This document shows, piece after piece, positions 27,974 to 36,099 of a stretch of DNA of 64,000 bases. A program made the translations under genes and the position numbers. Below the pieces are notes generated by a model. The model was given only the letters and a program-made list of their open reading frames with translations, was not told the DNA's origin and did not search any database. This DNA is from an uncultured Bacteroidales bacterium. Its GTDB lineage: Bacteria; Bacteroidota; Bacteroidia; Bacteroidales; P3. The DNA lies in assembly GCA_900314925.1 (NCBI GenBank), contig OMXC01000006.1:124001-188000 (forward strand), in the 5' to 3' direction. Numbering within the stretch: position 1 is the first letter of the stretch; each line of letters begins with the position of its first letter.

Positions 27974-29470
27974 TTACAGCGCCATCTCCTGCAGGAAGCG
28001 GACGCTGGCGTGGATGTGCTTGTACATGATCTCGTCGATGTCGACGAAGTTGACGCACTTGCGGTAGTCGGCCACCATCTTCTCAATGGCGGGGCTGCTC
28101 TTGAGGCCTTCCTGATGACGGAAGTCCAGCGCCTGGGCGGCGTTGAAGAGCTCTATGGCCAGCACGCGCTCCGTGTTCTCGCACACGCGGTAGGTCTTCG
28201 TGGCGGCGTTGCCACCCATGCTCACCAGGTCTTCCTGGTTCTGGCTGCTGGTGATGCTGTCCACGCTGCAGGGCGTGCAGAGCTGCTTGCTCTGGCTGAC
28301 GATGGCGGCGGCGGCATACTGCGGAATCATGAAGCCGCTGTTGAGACCGGGCTTGGCCACGAGGAAACTCGGCAGGCCGCGCTTGGCGTCGATGAGCTGG
28401 TAGGTGCGGCGCTCGCTGATGGCGCCGAGCTCGGCAACGGCGATGGCCAGGAAGTCGAGCACCATGGCCAAAGGCTCGCCGTGGAAGTGGCCGCCGCTGA
28501 TGACCATGTCCTCGTCGGGCAGCACTATGGGATTGTCGGTGGTGGAGTTGATCTCAGTCTCCACGACGCTGGCCACATAGCGGATGGTGTCCTTGGCGGC
28601 GCCGTGCACCTGCGGGGCGCAGCGGAAGCTGTAGGGGTCCTGCACATGCTCTTTGTGGCGTTTGATAATCTCGCTGCCCTCGGTCATCTCGCGCACGGCG
28701 GCGGCGGTCTCCAGCTGGCCCTTGTGCGGGCGCACCATGTGGAGGCTCTCGTAGAAAGGCTCTATGCGGCCGTCGAAGGCGTCGAGGCTCAGGCTCAGCA
28801 CCATGTCGGCCTGACGGCTGAGGCGGCGGGCCTTGAGGAGGCTCCACACAGCATAGCTGCTCATGAACTGGGTGCCGTTGAGGAGGGCGAGGCCTTCCTT
28901 GCTCTGTAGCTCGATGGGCTGCCAGCCCTTGGCGGAGAAGACCTCCTGCACGTCGCAGCGGCGGCCTTTCCAGTACACGTCGCCCATGCCGAGGATGGCG
29001 GGGAGCATCAGGTTGGCCAGGGGGCAGAGGTCGCCGCTGGCGCCGAGGGAACCCTGCTGGTAAACCACCGGCAGCACGTCCTCGTTGTAGCAGTCTATCA
29101 GGCGCTGCACAGTCTGGAGCTGGGCGCCGCTGTAGCCGAAGCAGAAGTTCTGGGCCTTGAGCAGCAGCATCAGACGCACCACTTCGGCGGGCACCTCGTC
29201 GCCTACGCCGCAGGCGTGGCTCATCACAAGGTTCTTCTGCAGCTGGCTGAGCTGCTCCTTGCTGATGGATATGTTGCAGAGGCTGCCGAAGCCTGTGGTG
29301 ACACCGTAGATGGGCACCTTCTGGTTCTCCATCTTCTGGTTGAGGTAGTTGCGGCACTTCTCTATGCGCCGCTTGGCCTCGTCGCTCAGGGCGAGGGTCA
29401 TCTTCTTGTCGATAATCTCCTGAATCTTGTCCAGGGTGAGTCTCTCTTCGGGATTGAAATGATATGTCAT
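27974..29470 (-). CDS. hutH: Histidine ammonia-lyase (aromatic amino acid lyase family)
   Basis: Converts histidine to urocanate and ammonia using the self-formed MIO cofactor. 498 residues. The MIO tripeptide Ala144-Ser145-Gly146 lies in GSLGASGDLCPLANL. The active-site Tyr loop is VPIYGVTTGFG (52-62). The substrate-selectivity pair is Ser84-His85 (VMSHACG), the form of histidine lyases; tyrosine and phenylalanine lyases usually carry His-Leu or Phe-Leu there. None of hutU, hutI or other hut genes is in the neighbourhood, so it is either a lone copy or the pathway is split. Confidence 0.9.
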   Translation of the reverse strand: MTYHFNPEERLTLDKIQEIIDKKMTLALSDEAKRRIEKCRNYLNQKMENQKVPIYGVTTGFGSLCNISISKEQLSQLQKNLVMSHACGVGDEVPAEVVRLMLLLKAQNFCFGYSGAQLQTVQRLIDCYNEDVLPVVYQQGSLGASGDLCPLANLMLPAILGMGDVYWKGRRCDVQEVFSAKGWQPIELQSKEGLALLNGTQFMSSYAVWSLLKARRLSRQADMVLSLSLDAFDGRIEPFYESLHMVRPHKGQLETAAAVREMTEGSEIIKRHKEHVQDPYSFRCAPQVHGAAKDTIRYVASVVETEINSTTDNPIVLPDEDMVISGGHFHGEPLAMVLDFLAIAVAELGAISERRTYQLIDAKRGLPSFLVAKPGLNSGFMIPQYAAAAIVSQSKQLCTPCSVDSITSSQNQEDLVSMGGNAATKTYRVCENTERVLAIELFNAAQALDFRHQEGLKSSPAIEKMVADYRKCVNFVDIDEIMYKHIHASVRFLQEMAL

Positions 29471-29532
29471 GTTATAGCGTTTTACACTGTAAGTCTCAAG
29501 TTGTGGATTTCAAGCCGTGAGCCATCGCTCCC

Positions 29533-29567
29533 AACTACCAACTCAGAACTCAAAACTCAAAACTGCA
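29533..29567. repeat. 7-bp-phased repeat after the zinc-ribbon gene
   Basis: Five heptamers: aactacc, aactcag, aactcaa, aactcaa, aactgca. They end one base before the stop codon of the zinc-ribbon gene (minus strand), where they read as (a)gtt-type units like those at 37271. Confidence 0.75.
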
Positions 29568-29568
29568 A

Positions 29569-30393
29569 TTATTTCTCCAGCTGGGCCTTGGCCTTGGCGG
29601 CTATGTCGTCGTCGACGAGGATGCGGCCGCAGTTCTCGCACACGATGACCTTCTTGTGCATCTTGATCTCCATCTGGCGCTGGGGCGGGATGTTGCTGAA
29701 GCAGCCGCCGCACGAGTCGCGGTCTATCTGCACCACGGCCAGCCCGTTGCGGGCGGCGCCGCGGATGCGCTTGTAGGCCGTCAGGTAGCGCTCGTCGATA
29801 TACTGCTCCTGCTCCTTGCTCTTGGCGCGCAGGCGCTCCTCGTCCTTCTCGGTCTCGGCAATGATGGAAGTCAGCTCCTCGCGCTTGGCCTCAAGGTCTT
29901 TCTGGCGGTTCTCTAGGAGCACCTTGGCGGCCTCGATGTGCTGCTTGAGCTCGCTGATGTGGGCCTTGCCCTCCTTGTTCTTGCGCTCGCAGAGCTGTAT
30001 CTCCAGGTTCTGGAACTCTATCTCCTTGTTCAGCGACTCGAACTCGCGGTTGTTGCGCACGTTGTCCTGCTGCTTCTGGTACTTCTTGATCTGCTCGTTG
30101 TGCTCCTCGATCTCGTTCAGGCGGGCCTTGTTGGCGGCCTCGGTCTCCTTGATCTCGGCGGTGAAGTTCTCGATGCGGGTGTTCAGACCGGCAATCTCGT
30201 CCTCGAGGTCCTGCACGGCCTGCGGCAGCTCGCCACGGATAATCTGGATCTTGTCAATCTCGCTGTCTACAATCTGCAGTGTATGGAGTGCCACAAGGCG
30301 CTTCTCCACCGCCAGGTCGGCGTCCGGACGCAGTATGACGGGGGCTTCCTGGACTTCGGTTTCGGCTTTTTTGGTGCTGACTTTCTTTGCCAT
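29569..30393 (-). CDS. Coiled-coil protein with C4-type zinc ribbon
   Basis: A 274-residue cytoplasmic protein starting at MAKKVSTKK; the upstream frame extension is not protein-like. Residues about 50-200 are a long coiled coil (Glu/Lys/Gln heptads). The C-terminal zinc ribbon has CGGC and CENC cysteine pairs, in DSCGGCFSN and VCENCGRILVDDD. This is the zf-RING_7 (former DUF164) family, usually paired with a Nif3 gene in Bacteroidota, as here (28 bp downstream of it). The biochemical role is not established; nucleic-acid or chaperone-like functions have been proposed for relatives. Confidence 0.9.
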   Translation of the reverse strand: MAKKVSTKKAETEVQEAPVILRPDADLAVEKRLVALHTLQIVDSEIDKIQIIRGELPQAVQDLEDEIAGLNTRIENFTAEIKETEAANKARLNEIEEHNEQIKKYQKQQDNVRNNREFESLNKEIEFQNLEIQLCERKNKEGKAHISELKQHIEAAKVLLENRQKDLEAKREELTSIIAETEKDEERLRAKSKEQEQYIDERYLTAYKRIRGAARNGLAVVQIDRDSCGGCFSNIPPQRQMEIKMHKKVIVCENCGRILVDDDIAAKAKAQLEK

Positions 30394-30421
30394 CTTTATT
30401 ATATATATTATTGTTTTACAC

Positions 30422-31228
30422 TCAAATATAGCTGACGATGCCTTGCTGCACGTCAGAAATTCGACATGCAAAGTTACTAAATTTTTCCGATATGGCGCGG
30501 AAAATTATTTCTTTTGCAAACTGCTCGCTCTCGTAGTGCCCTATGTCGGCCAGCACCATGCGCCCGTCGGTGCGCTGGAAGTCGTGGTATTTCAGGTCGG
30601 CCGTCAGGTAGATGTCGGCCCCGGCCCGCAGGGCGTCGCCTATGAACTCGGCCCCGCTGCCGCCGCAGAGCGCCACACGCCTGACGGTGCGCGGTGCGCA
30701 GCGGGCAGCGTCAAGCGGCGACACGCGGACAAACGGTATCCCCGTCACCTCCTTGACCTTCTGCAGGAAGCCCTCTACCGGCGCCGGCTCGGGCAGCTCG
30801 CCGACCATGCCGGCGCCGACGCTGCCGACGCCTTCCGTTTCGCACTTCACACTCAGCACCTTGCACTGCTCCAGCCCCAGCTTCGCGGCCAGCACGCCGC
30901 TGACGCCCCACGGCAGGTTGTCGAGGTTGGTATGCGCCGCGTAGACAGCTATGTCGTTCTTCGCCAGCGTCATCACCATGCGCCCCGTGGCGCTGCCGTC
31001 GGTAAGCCGTTTCACACCCGTGAAGATGAACGGATGGTGCGTCACGATGAGGCTCGCCCCCGTGCGCACAGCCTCGTCGACCACCGCCGGCGTGAGGTCG
31101 AGCGCCACCAGAGCGCCGCGGTAGTCGCTCCGCGCGTCACCGAGCAGAAAGCCGCTATTGTCGTAATCTTCCTGATACTCAGGCTTGAAAGTAGCATCAA
31201 GCCACTCTATGACTTCTCGTGTTTTCAT
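30422..31228 (-). CDS. Nif3-like dinuclear metal centre protein (YqfO/YbgI family)
   Basis: 268 residues from MKTREVIEWLDATF. Metal ligands are visible in IVTHHPFIFTG and AAHTNLDN near the N-terminal half, and GHYESEQFAKEI near the end. The family forms hexameric toroids with a di-metal site; a GTP cyclohydrolase I-like role (type 2) is annotated for some but unproven for most. It is paired with the zinc-ribbon gene. Its -7 promoter box ends only 4 bp before the ATG, so the mRNA may be leaderless. Confidence 0.9.
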   Translation of the reverse strand: MKTREVIEWLDATFKPEYQEDYDNSGFLLGDARSDYRGALVALDLTPAVVDEAVRTGASLIVTHHPFIFTGVKRLTDGSATGRMVMTLAKNDIAVYAAHTNLDNLPWGVSGVLAAKLGLEQCKVLSVKCETEGVGSVGAGMVGELPEPAPVEGFLQKVKEVTGIPFVRVSPLDAARCAPRTVRRVALCGGSGAEFIGDALRAGADIYLTADLKYHDFQRTDGRMVLADIGHYESEQFAKEIIFRAISEKFSNFACRISDVQQGIVSYI

Positions 31229-31231
31229 GCT

Positions 31232-31240
31232 GCAAAGATA
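31232..31240 (-). promoter_or_regulatory. Promoter -7 box abutting the Nif3 start codon
   Basis: TATCTTTGC on the minus strand ends 4 bp before the ATG at 31228. The Bacteroidota -7 box normally ends 3-4 nt before the transcript start, so transcription should begin at or next to the start codon. Confidence 0.6.
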
Positions 31241-31270
31241 CGAAAAAAAAACCAATCCGCAACGCCCCCT

Positions 31271-31391
31271 CTACGGAGCCCCTACGGAGTCCCTACGGCC
31301 GTTCTTCAGTAGTTCTTCAGTGCAGCACTGAAGAACTACTGAAGAACTACTGAAGAACGGCCGTACCGGGTCCGAAGAGGGGCCGTAGGGG
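31271..31391. repeat. 11-bp-phased inverted array (cttcagtagtt family), asymmetric copy
   Basis: Eleven 11-bp units: ctacggagccc, ctacggagtcc, ctacggccgtt, cttcagtagtt, cttcagtgcag, cactgaagaac, tactgaagaac twice, ggccgtaccgg, gtccgaagagg, ggccgtagggg. The left arm has one cttcag unit fewer than the right arm, a whole-unit difference from the symmetric copy at 18765. It lies between divergent Nif3 and the accessory region. Confidence 0.92.
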
Positions 31392-31455
31392 AAGCGACGT
31401 GGTGCATGGACATATGCACAACTTGGACGGTAGGTTTTTTTATTGACATGACACG

Positions 31456-31515
31456 ATGGCCTTCCTGCTGCGTGTGGGCGACGCTCCGGCGCACAAGGTG
31501 GTGCTGTTGAAGTGA
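31456..31515 (+). pseudogene. Possible 3-prime remnant of a lipoprotein gene
   Basis: A short open stretch ending in TGA reads MAFLLRVGDAPAHKVVLLK. Its end (GDAPAHKVVLLK) resembles the last residues of the lipoprotein at 37414 (GGALCHQLVLERV). As at 37414, it is followed within 45 bp by the sigma-type promoter motif. The match is short, so this is suggestive only. The flanking 31392-31455 shows nothing recognisable. Confidence 0.3.
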
Positions 31516-31557
31516 TGCCCTCGGATGCAGGTATAACCTTTTTTTTCACGCCCCGAT

Positions 31558-31588
31558 GTAGTTTTCGGGGCGTTTTTGCGTTATTATA
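31558..31588 (+). promoter_or_regulatory. ECF-type promoter motif before the decayed sigma gene
   Basis: GTAGTTTT (31558-31565), 13-bp spacer, CGTTATTATA (31579-31588). Nearly identical motifs precede the sigma genes at 36100 and 39260 and the lipoprotein gene at 38568. The GTG of the remnant begins 13 bp after the start of the CGTT box, exactly as in the two intact sigma genes. Confidence 0.7.
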
Positions 31589-31591
31589 TTT

Positions 31592-31738
31592 GTGAGACCG
31601 AAGGACCCTTTCGACGCGCTGCCCGAACGCTACCGAGGACTGCTCTTCAGCCCGTGCCGCCGCCATGCACGGCGCCGGTGGCTCTACGCCACCCCTCCGT
31701 ATCCCCTGGGGGTACGGAGTATTGCCACACGGGAATAA
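31592..31738 (+). pseudogene. Truncated ECF sigma factor gene
   Basis: The GTG-started frame reads VRPKDPFDALPERYRGLLFS, close to the start of the intact sigma factor at 36100 (VRPGDPFDAMLHQYRGLLFS). After about 28 codons the similarity stops where region 2 should continue (GLERDDLVQEA in the intact copy), and the frame ends after 48 codons. A palindrome (CCGTATCCCCTGGGGGTACGG) lies in the diverged part. This is the 5-prime end of a third cassette, decayed by deletion or replacement. Confidence 0.75.
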
Positions 31739-31784
31739 ATCCGTCTTTTTTGTGCGCAAGCGCTAATTATTTAGAAAATATTAG

Positions 31785-31793
31785 TATATTTGC
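31785..31793 (+). promoter_or_regulatory. Promoter -7 box for the secreted protein gene at 31817
   Basis: TATATTTGC fits TAnnTTTG and lies 24 bp before the ATG at 31817. No clear -33 TTTG at the right spacing. Confidence 0.55.
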
Positions 31794-31816
31794 ACAAAAT
31801 AACTATAAAACCTAAT

Positions 31817-33271
31817 ATGATGAAAAAGATTGTATCTGTTGCCGTTATGCTGCTCATGGGAGGCATGATGGCCTTTGCACAGAATGCTACCCTCAAGACA
31901 GAACCCCTCGGCAAGCCGTTGGCCGACGACTACAGCCAGAAGTTCATCGGTGCCAACAGCCAGGGTGTGGTGCTGCTGGAGTACAGCGGCTTCGGCTACC
32001 TCCGCACCAACCAGGCGCTGGTGTGCTACGACTATGCGCAGAACGAGCTGGCGCGCGTGGATATGGGCAAGACAAAGGAGGTGAACTGCTACGGTGGCTT
32101 CTTGAACGACAATAACGTAGACTTGCTGATGATGACGGAGAACGACAACGGCATGCGCGTGTGGCGCGAGCGCCGCGATATGTCGCTGAAGGAGAAGGGT
32201 GAGCAGCTGGTGCTTGCCGACTTCAAGGGGCAGAAGGGTGACGAGTTCTTCTTCGCCATGGGCACGTCGAACGACCAGCAGCTGCTGGCAGGGGTCTTCG
32301 TGGCCTCGCGCAAGACACAGGAGCCCGAGATGTGGGTTGGCCTGTACAGCCGCGAGCTGAACGAATACTGGAAGATGAAGATAACGCCCACGCCCTGCAG
32401 CCAGGTGTATGTGACCGACAGCGGCGAGGTGGTGCTGTCGTATGTGAGCGACAAGGGGCTGTGCAGCTTCACGGTGGTGGACGGCGAGAACGAGAACCAC
32501 TACGGCTTCCGCCTGCTGGATGAAGGCAAAGTCAACGAGACGCGCATGATACGCTACGGCGACGGCAAGATACTGCTGGCCTCGGCATTGCAGGAGGAGA
32601 AGCGCACCATAATGCCCGCCAAGGAAGGCGGCCCCAACATAGACCGCATAGACATCTACTGCTACAACATCGAGAGCGGCAAGACCAATGTGGTGAAGCA
32701 CACCTTCACCGATCAGGAGACTGCCCGTCTGCGCAACGAAAAGGACAAGAGCGGCATGAAGCACCACTGGGTGCCCTTTGGCAACATCCAGCAGAGCATA
32801 GCCGACGCCACAGGCGCCTACGTGATGGTGGACCAGATGTGGACCATATACACCGACGGTTTCCCCAGTGATTTCAACCGTGTCGGCATGATGGTGATGC
32901 GCGTGAATGCCGACGGCCAGGTGCAGTGGTCGCGCGTATGGCGCATGGAGAACAACTGCCACCCCAACCTCAAAGGTATAATGAGCTACCGCTGGCAGCC
33001 CTACAGCGAGGGCATCATGCTGGCTGTTGCGACACACGTGAAAAATGCCGATACGCCGGAAGAGAAGAGCGTGAAACCCTTCAAGCCCACAAAGCATGAC
33101 GCCCTGTTGAGCGTGATACGCCTGAAAGCCGACGGCAGTGGCAACCGCGAGAACTTCAACATCGACGACCAGGGCATCATCGGCAGCGCGCACCCCATGG
33201 GTAGCGACAAGTACCTGCTGCTGCTCAGCGGCAGCCGCAAAGGACAGTTTGCACACTTGGAACTGAAATAA
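31817..33271 (+). CDS. Secreted protein of unknown function
   Basis: 484 residues. The signal peptide (MMKKIVSVAVMLLMGGMMAFAQ) fixes the start at one of two adjacent ATGs (31817 or 31820). The mature part alternates beta-rich segments with charged loops (VNCYGGFLNDNNVDLLMMTEND, ITPTPCSQVYVTDSGEVVLSYVSD), suggesting a beta-propeller or similar all-beta fold. No catalytic motif and no sorting domain are seen. It lies 6 bp before the M48-like protease gene, so the two are almost certainly co-transcribed and may work together at the envelope. Confidence 0.7.
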   Translation: MMKKIVSVAVMLLMGGMMAFAQNATLKTEPLGKPLADDYSQKFIGANSQGVVLLEYSGFGYLRTNQALVCYDYAQNELARVDMGKTKEVNCYGGFLNDNNVDLLMMTENDNGMRVWRERRDMSLKEKGEQLVLADFKGQKGDEFFFAMGTSNDQQLLAGVFVASRKTQEPEMWVGLYSRELNEYWKMKITPTPCSQVYVTDSGEVVLSYVSDKGLCSFTVVDGENENHYGFRLLDEGKVNETRMIRYGDGKILLASALQEEKRTIMPAKEGGPNIDRIDIYCYNIESGKTNVVKHTFTDQETARLRNEKDKSGMKHHWVPFGNIQQSIADATGAYVMVDQMWTIYTDGFPSDFNRVGMMVMRVNADGQVQWSRVWRMENNCHPNLKGIMSYRWQPYSEGIMLAVATHVKNADTPEEKSVKPFKPTKHDALLSVIRLKADGSGNRENFNIDDQGIIGSAHPMGSDKYLLLLSGSRKGQFAHLELK

Positions 33272-33277
33272 GCAGGG

Positions 33278-36019
33278 ATGAAGAAGGTTGTCATACTGGC
33301 GGCGGCCATGCTTATGGCAGCAGGGGTCACGGCGCAACTGCGCAGCGTGGGACCTGTGCCGCAGGACATGAAGATGAGCGTGGACGAGCTCTACGAGGCC
33401 GACATGCAGAGGGCGAAGAAGTATGCCGGCGGCCGCGTGAAGAACAAGGCGCAGGTGATGGAGGCATCGTACCGCATCAACAAGATGCTGGCCGGCGGCC
33501 ACATCGTCTACGGCGACCCTATAAGCCGGATGGTGGAACGCATAGCCGACACACTGCTGAAGGACTATCCAGAGCTGCGCTCGGAGCTGCGCTTCTACAC
33601 CGTCACCAGTCCGGAGGTCAACGCCTTCACGACAGGACAGGGCATGGTGTTTGTCAACACCGGCCTTGTGGCACAGGTGGAAGACGAAGCCCAGCTGGCC
33701 TTCATCATAGGCCATGAGATAATACACTATTACCGGAGCCACTCGCTGGAGGAGCTGGTAGGCAAGGACAAGAAACGTAAGGCCGACGTAGAGGAGAACA
33801 GCGACGAGATGAGCAGTTTCATGCGCCGCCACCACCGCAGCCGCGAGATGGAGAACGAAGCCGACTCGCTGGGCATAGCGATGTTCTACCTCGGCAGTCC
33901 CTACAACAAGCAGGTGACGGAGGGAGTGTTCGACGTGCTGCAGTACAGCGAACTGCCATTCGACGAGATACCGTTCGACACCACATGGTTCAACACCCCG
34001 TACTACAAACTCACCGGCTGCTGGCTCGACAGCGTGGCCAACATCACGAGCCGCGACAACTACGACGACAGCCACAGCACACACCCCAACATCATCACAC
34101 GCCGTCGCAACTGCGCGGCAGCGCTGGACGGATACTACGGCGGCGAGAAATATGTGGTGACCACCAAAGCCGAGTTCGAAGCTCTGCGCGAAATGGCCCG
34201 CAAAGAGTGCATACGGCAGGAGATAATCCACGGCGAATACGCCCGCGCCTTCTACAACACATGGCTGATGCTCAAGGACAATGGCAACGACGAGCAACTG
34301 AACGAGTACATGGCTCAGGAGCTCTACGGGATAGCCAAGTTCAAGAACCACGACAACGAGAACGTGGCGGTGGGCGACTACAAGGAGATTGAAGGCGAGA
34401 GCCAGCAGGTGCACTACGCCATGAAGAAGATGAGCGGCGAGCAGGCCACGCTGGCAGCGCTGCACAAAGTGTGGGAGATGCACCGCCGTTTCCCCGCCAA
34501 CGAAGCATTTACAGCGATGGCGGCAGACCTGATGGAGGAGCTGCGCACATCGAACAAGAAGAGCGTGATAGACTTCATGTTAGAGGTGCCGAAGGAAGGT
34601 GTCGGCGAGCCGAAGAGCCAGAATGCGGAAGAGACTGAGAGTGACAAGCCGAAGACCAAGTACGAGCGCATCAAGCAGAAGCGAGAGAGCCAGACGAAGC
34701 GCAACCCGACGTCGTACGCGCTGACCGACATTGCCGCAGGCGACGCAGAATTCTGCAGCGAACTACGCAGCCACCTGAACAACAATGCAGTGAAACCCAC
34801 GGTTGAAAAGAGCGAAGCCAACGGTATGCTGGTGTTCGATGCGACATATTGGGTGGCCAACAGCAAGAACGAGATGAAATATGCCGAAAGTGCCAGCCGT
34901 GAGGACGACCTCACGAAGCGTCTGGTGAAGATGGGCGAGCGGTTCGGCTGTGAAAGCATAGACTTATCGGACGGCGGATTGCACAATATGGTGAGCGACA
35001 CCCAGTACAACGATTTCCTGACGACATGCGAATGGATTAACGAGTTCTGGCTCACGAAGGGATATTACCCCATGCACCGCATGATGCAACCCGACATGGA
35101 AGAGATGATGGACCGCCACAATGCGCGCACCATCAACATGACAGTGGTGCTCAACATCGAAGGCGCAGAACCCGAGATGGGTATCGGCTACGCGTTGGTG
35201 CTGCCGCTGGCTCCGATAGTGATACCGCTGAGCCTGACAGGCCTTGAGCGCACAGCCATGGCATCGGTGATAGTGGACGTGCGCGAGGGCAAACTGCTGG
35301 CACGCGAGTCGTACAGCTACAATGTGGCCGACCACAGCGACCTTGTTGACGCCATGATTTACGACACCTATGTGCGTGCCATGAAGCCGAAGAGTGGTGA
35401 GCCTACCGGCTTTTGTGGACACCATGTGGCTATTGCCGGTGGCTTCAACCTTGGCTTTGCCGGTTACCAGACCTTCAAGGCAGGCCACTATCTCGCCATG
35501 ACGCCATGGGCTTCGCTGGAGGTAGCTTTGGCCCGTAACGTATCACTTGCCGCCACAGTGCGCTACCACAAGGGATACGACGATGTGACACAGCAGGTGG
35601 ATGCATCGTACGAAGAAGTTATTGGCTCAAGCTATGTGTGGCACAGCGTCACAAGGAACGTGCAGAGTTCCAAGAACATGCTAACAATCGGCCTTGAGGT
35701 TCGCAAATATCTACGCAGCGACTTTGCGCCGCACGGCTTCTACTTCGACGGTGGCGCACATCTGGTGCACTTCAGCGAGTTGACGTCGGGCTCGAATGCC
35801 GGCAACACATTTGGCCTGCATCTGGGCATAGGCCGTAACTACACGTTCTTCCACCGGCTGTTGCTCAACTGGCAGGTAGACTACGCCTACACCTATGGCT
35901 TATTCAAAACCATAGACCGTGACTTCAGCGGCAAGAACAAGCAGTACATGCACTATGCCGACGCGATACTGTCCAACATCCTCACGTTGAAGGTTGGTAT
36001 AGGGTTTATACCCTTCTAA
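33278..36019 (+). CDS. Secreted M48-family metalloprotease with long C-terminal region
   Basis: 913 residues with a signal peptide (about 1-19, GVTAQ). The zinc motif is His146-Glu-Ile-Ile-His150 in IIGHEIIHYYRSHS, with the third ligand Glu194 in ENEADSLGIAMF, the gluzincin M48 arrangement; TSPEVNAFTTGQGMVFVNTG upstream is also typical. The catalytic part takes about the first 300 residues. The remaining 600 include a Lys/Arg-rich linker (about 440-480) and a C-terminal region of barrel-like strands ending in VGIGFIPF. A protease fused to an outer-membrane-type region is unusual for M48. Coupled to the upstream secreted protein. Confidence 0.85.
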   Translation: MKKVVILAAAMLMAAGVTAQLRSVGPVPQDMKMSVDELYEADMQRAKKYAGGRVKNKAQVMEASYRINKMLAGGHIVYGDPISRMVERIADTLLKDYPELRSELRFYTVTSPEVNAFTTGQGMVFVNTGLVAQVEDEAQLAFIIGHEIIHYYRSHSLEELVGKDKKRKADVEENSDEMSSFMRRHHRSREMENEADSLGIAMFYLGSPYNKQVTEGVFDVLQYSELPFDEIPFDTTWFNTPYYKLTGCWLDSVANITSRDNYDDSHSTHPNIITRRRNCAAALDGYYGGEKYVVTTKAEFEALREMARKECIRQEIIHGEYARAFYNTWLMLKDNGNDEQLNEYMAQELYGIAKFKNHDNENVAVGDYKEIEGESQQVHYAMKKMSGEQATLAALHKVWEMHRRFPANEAFTAMAADLMEELRTSNKKSVIDFMLEVPKEGVGEPKSQNAEETESDKPKTKYERIKQKRESQTKRNPTSYALTDIAAGDAEFCSELRSHLNNNAVKPTVEKSEANGMLVFDATYWVANSKNEMKYAESASREDDLTKRLVKMGERFGCESIDLSDGGLHNMVSDTQYNDFLTTCEWINEFWLTKGYYPMHRMMQPDMEEMMDRHNARTINMTVVLNIEGAEPEMGIGYALVLPLAPIVIPLSLTGLERTAMASVIVDVREGKLLARESYSYNVADHSDLVDAMIYDTYVRAMKPKSGEPTGFCGHHVAIAGGFNLGFAGYQTFKAGHYLAMTPWASLEVALARNVSLAATVRYHKGYDDVTQQVDASYEEVIGSSYVWHSVTRNVQSSKNMLTIGLEVRKYLRSDFAPHGFYFDGGAHLVHFSELTSGSNAGNTFGLHLGIGRNYTFFHRLLLNWQVDYAYTYGLFKTIDRDFSGKNKQYMHYADAILSNILTLKVGIGFIPF

Positions 36020-36064
36020 GACGTACCAAATATTCGTATTTTCCACAAAAAATATAGCCGTGAT

Positions 36065-36096
36065 GTAGTTTTCACGGCTTTTTTTACGTTATTATA
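36065..36096 (+). promoter_or_regulatory. ECF-type promoter motif of sigma cassette 1
   Basis: GTAGTTTT (36065-36072), 14-bp spacer, CGTTATTATA (36087-36096). The GTG start codon is at 36100, so a transcript starting 6-8 bp after the CGTT box would have little or no leader. Shared with 31558, 38485 and 39225. Confidence 0.75.
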
Positions 36097-36099
36097 AAT

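Noticed and set aside
31271..31759. 162-codon minus-strand frame across the array and sigma remnant
   Set aside because: It covers the 11-bp array and the reverse of the sigma remnant; composition is not protein-like.
31781..34483. 900-codon minus-strand frame opposite the secreted protein and M48 genes
   Set aside because: It spans two genes with good signal peptides and motifs on the other strand; its own sequence is His/Val/Ala-rich and unstructured.
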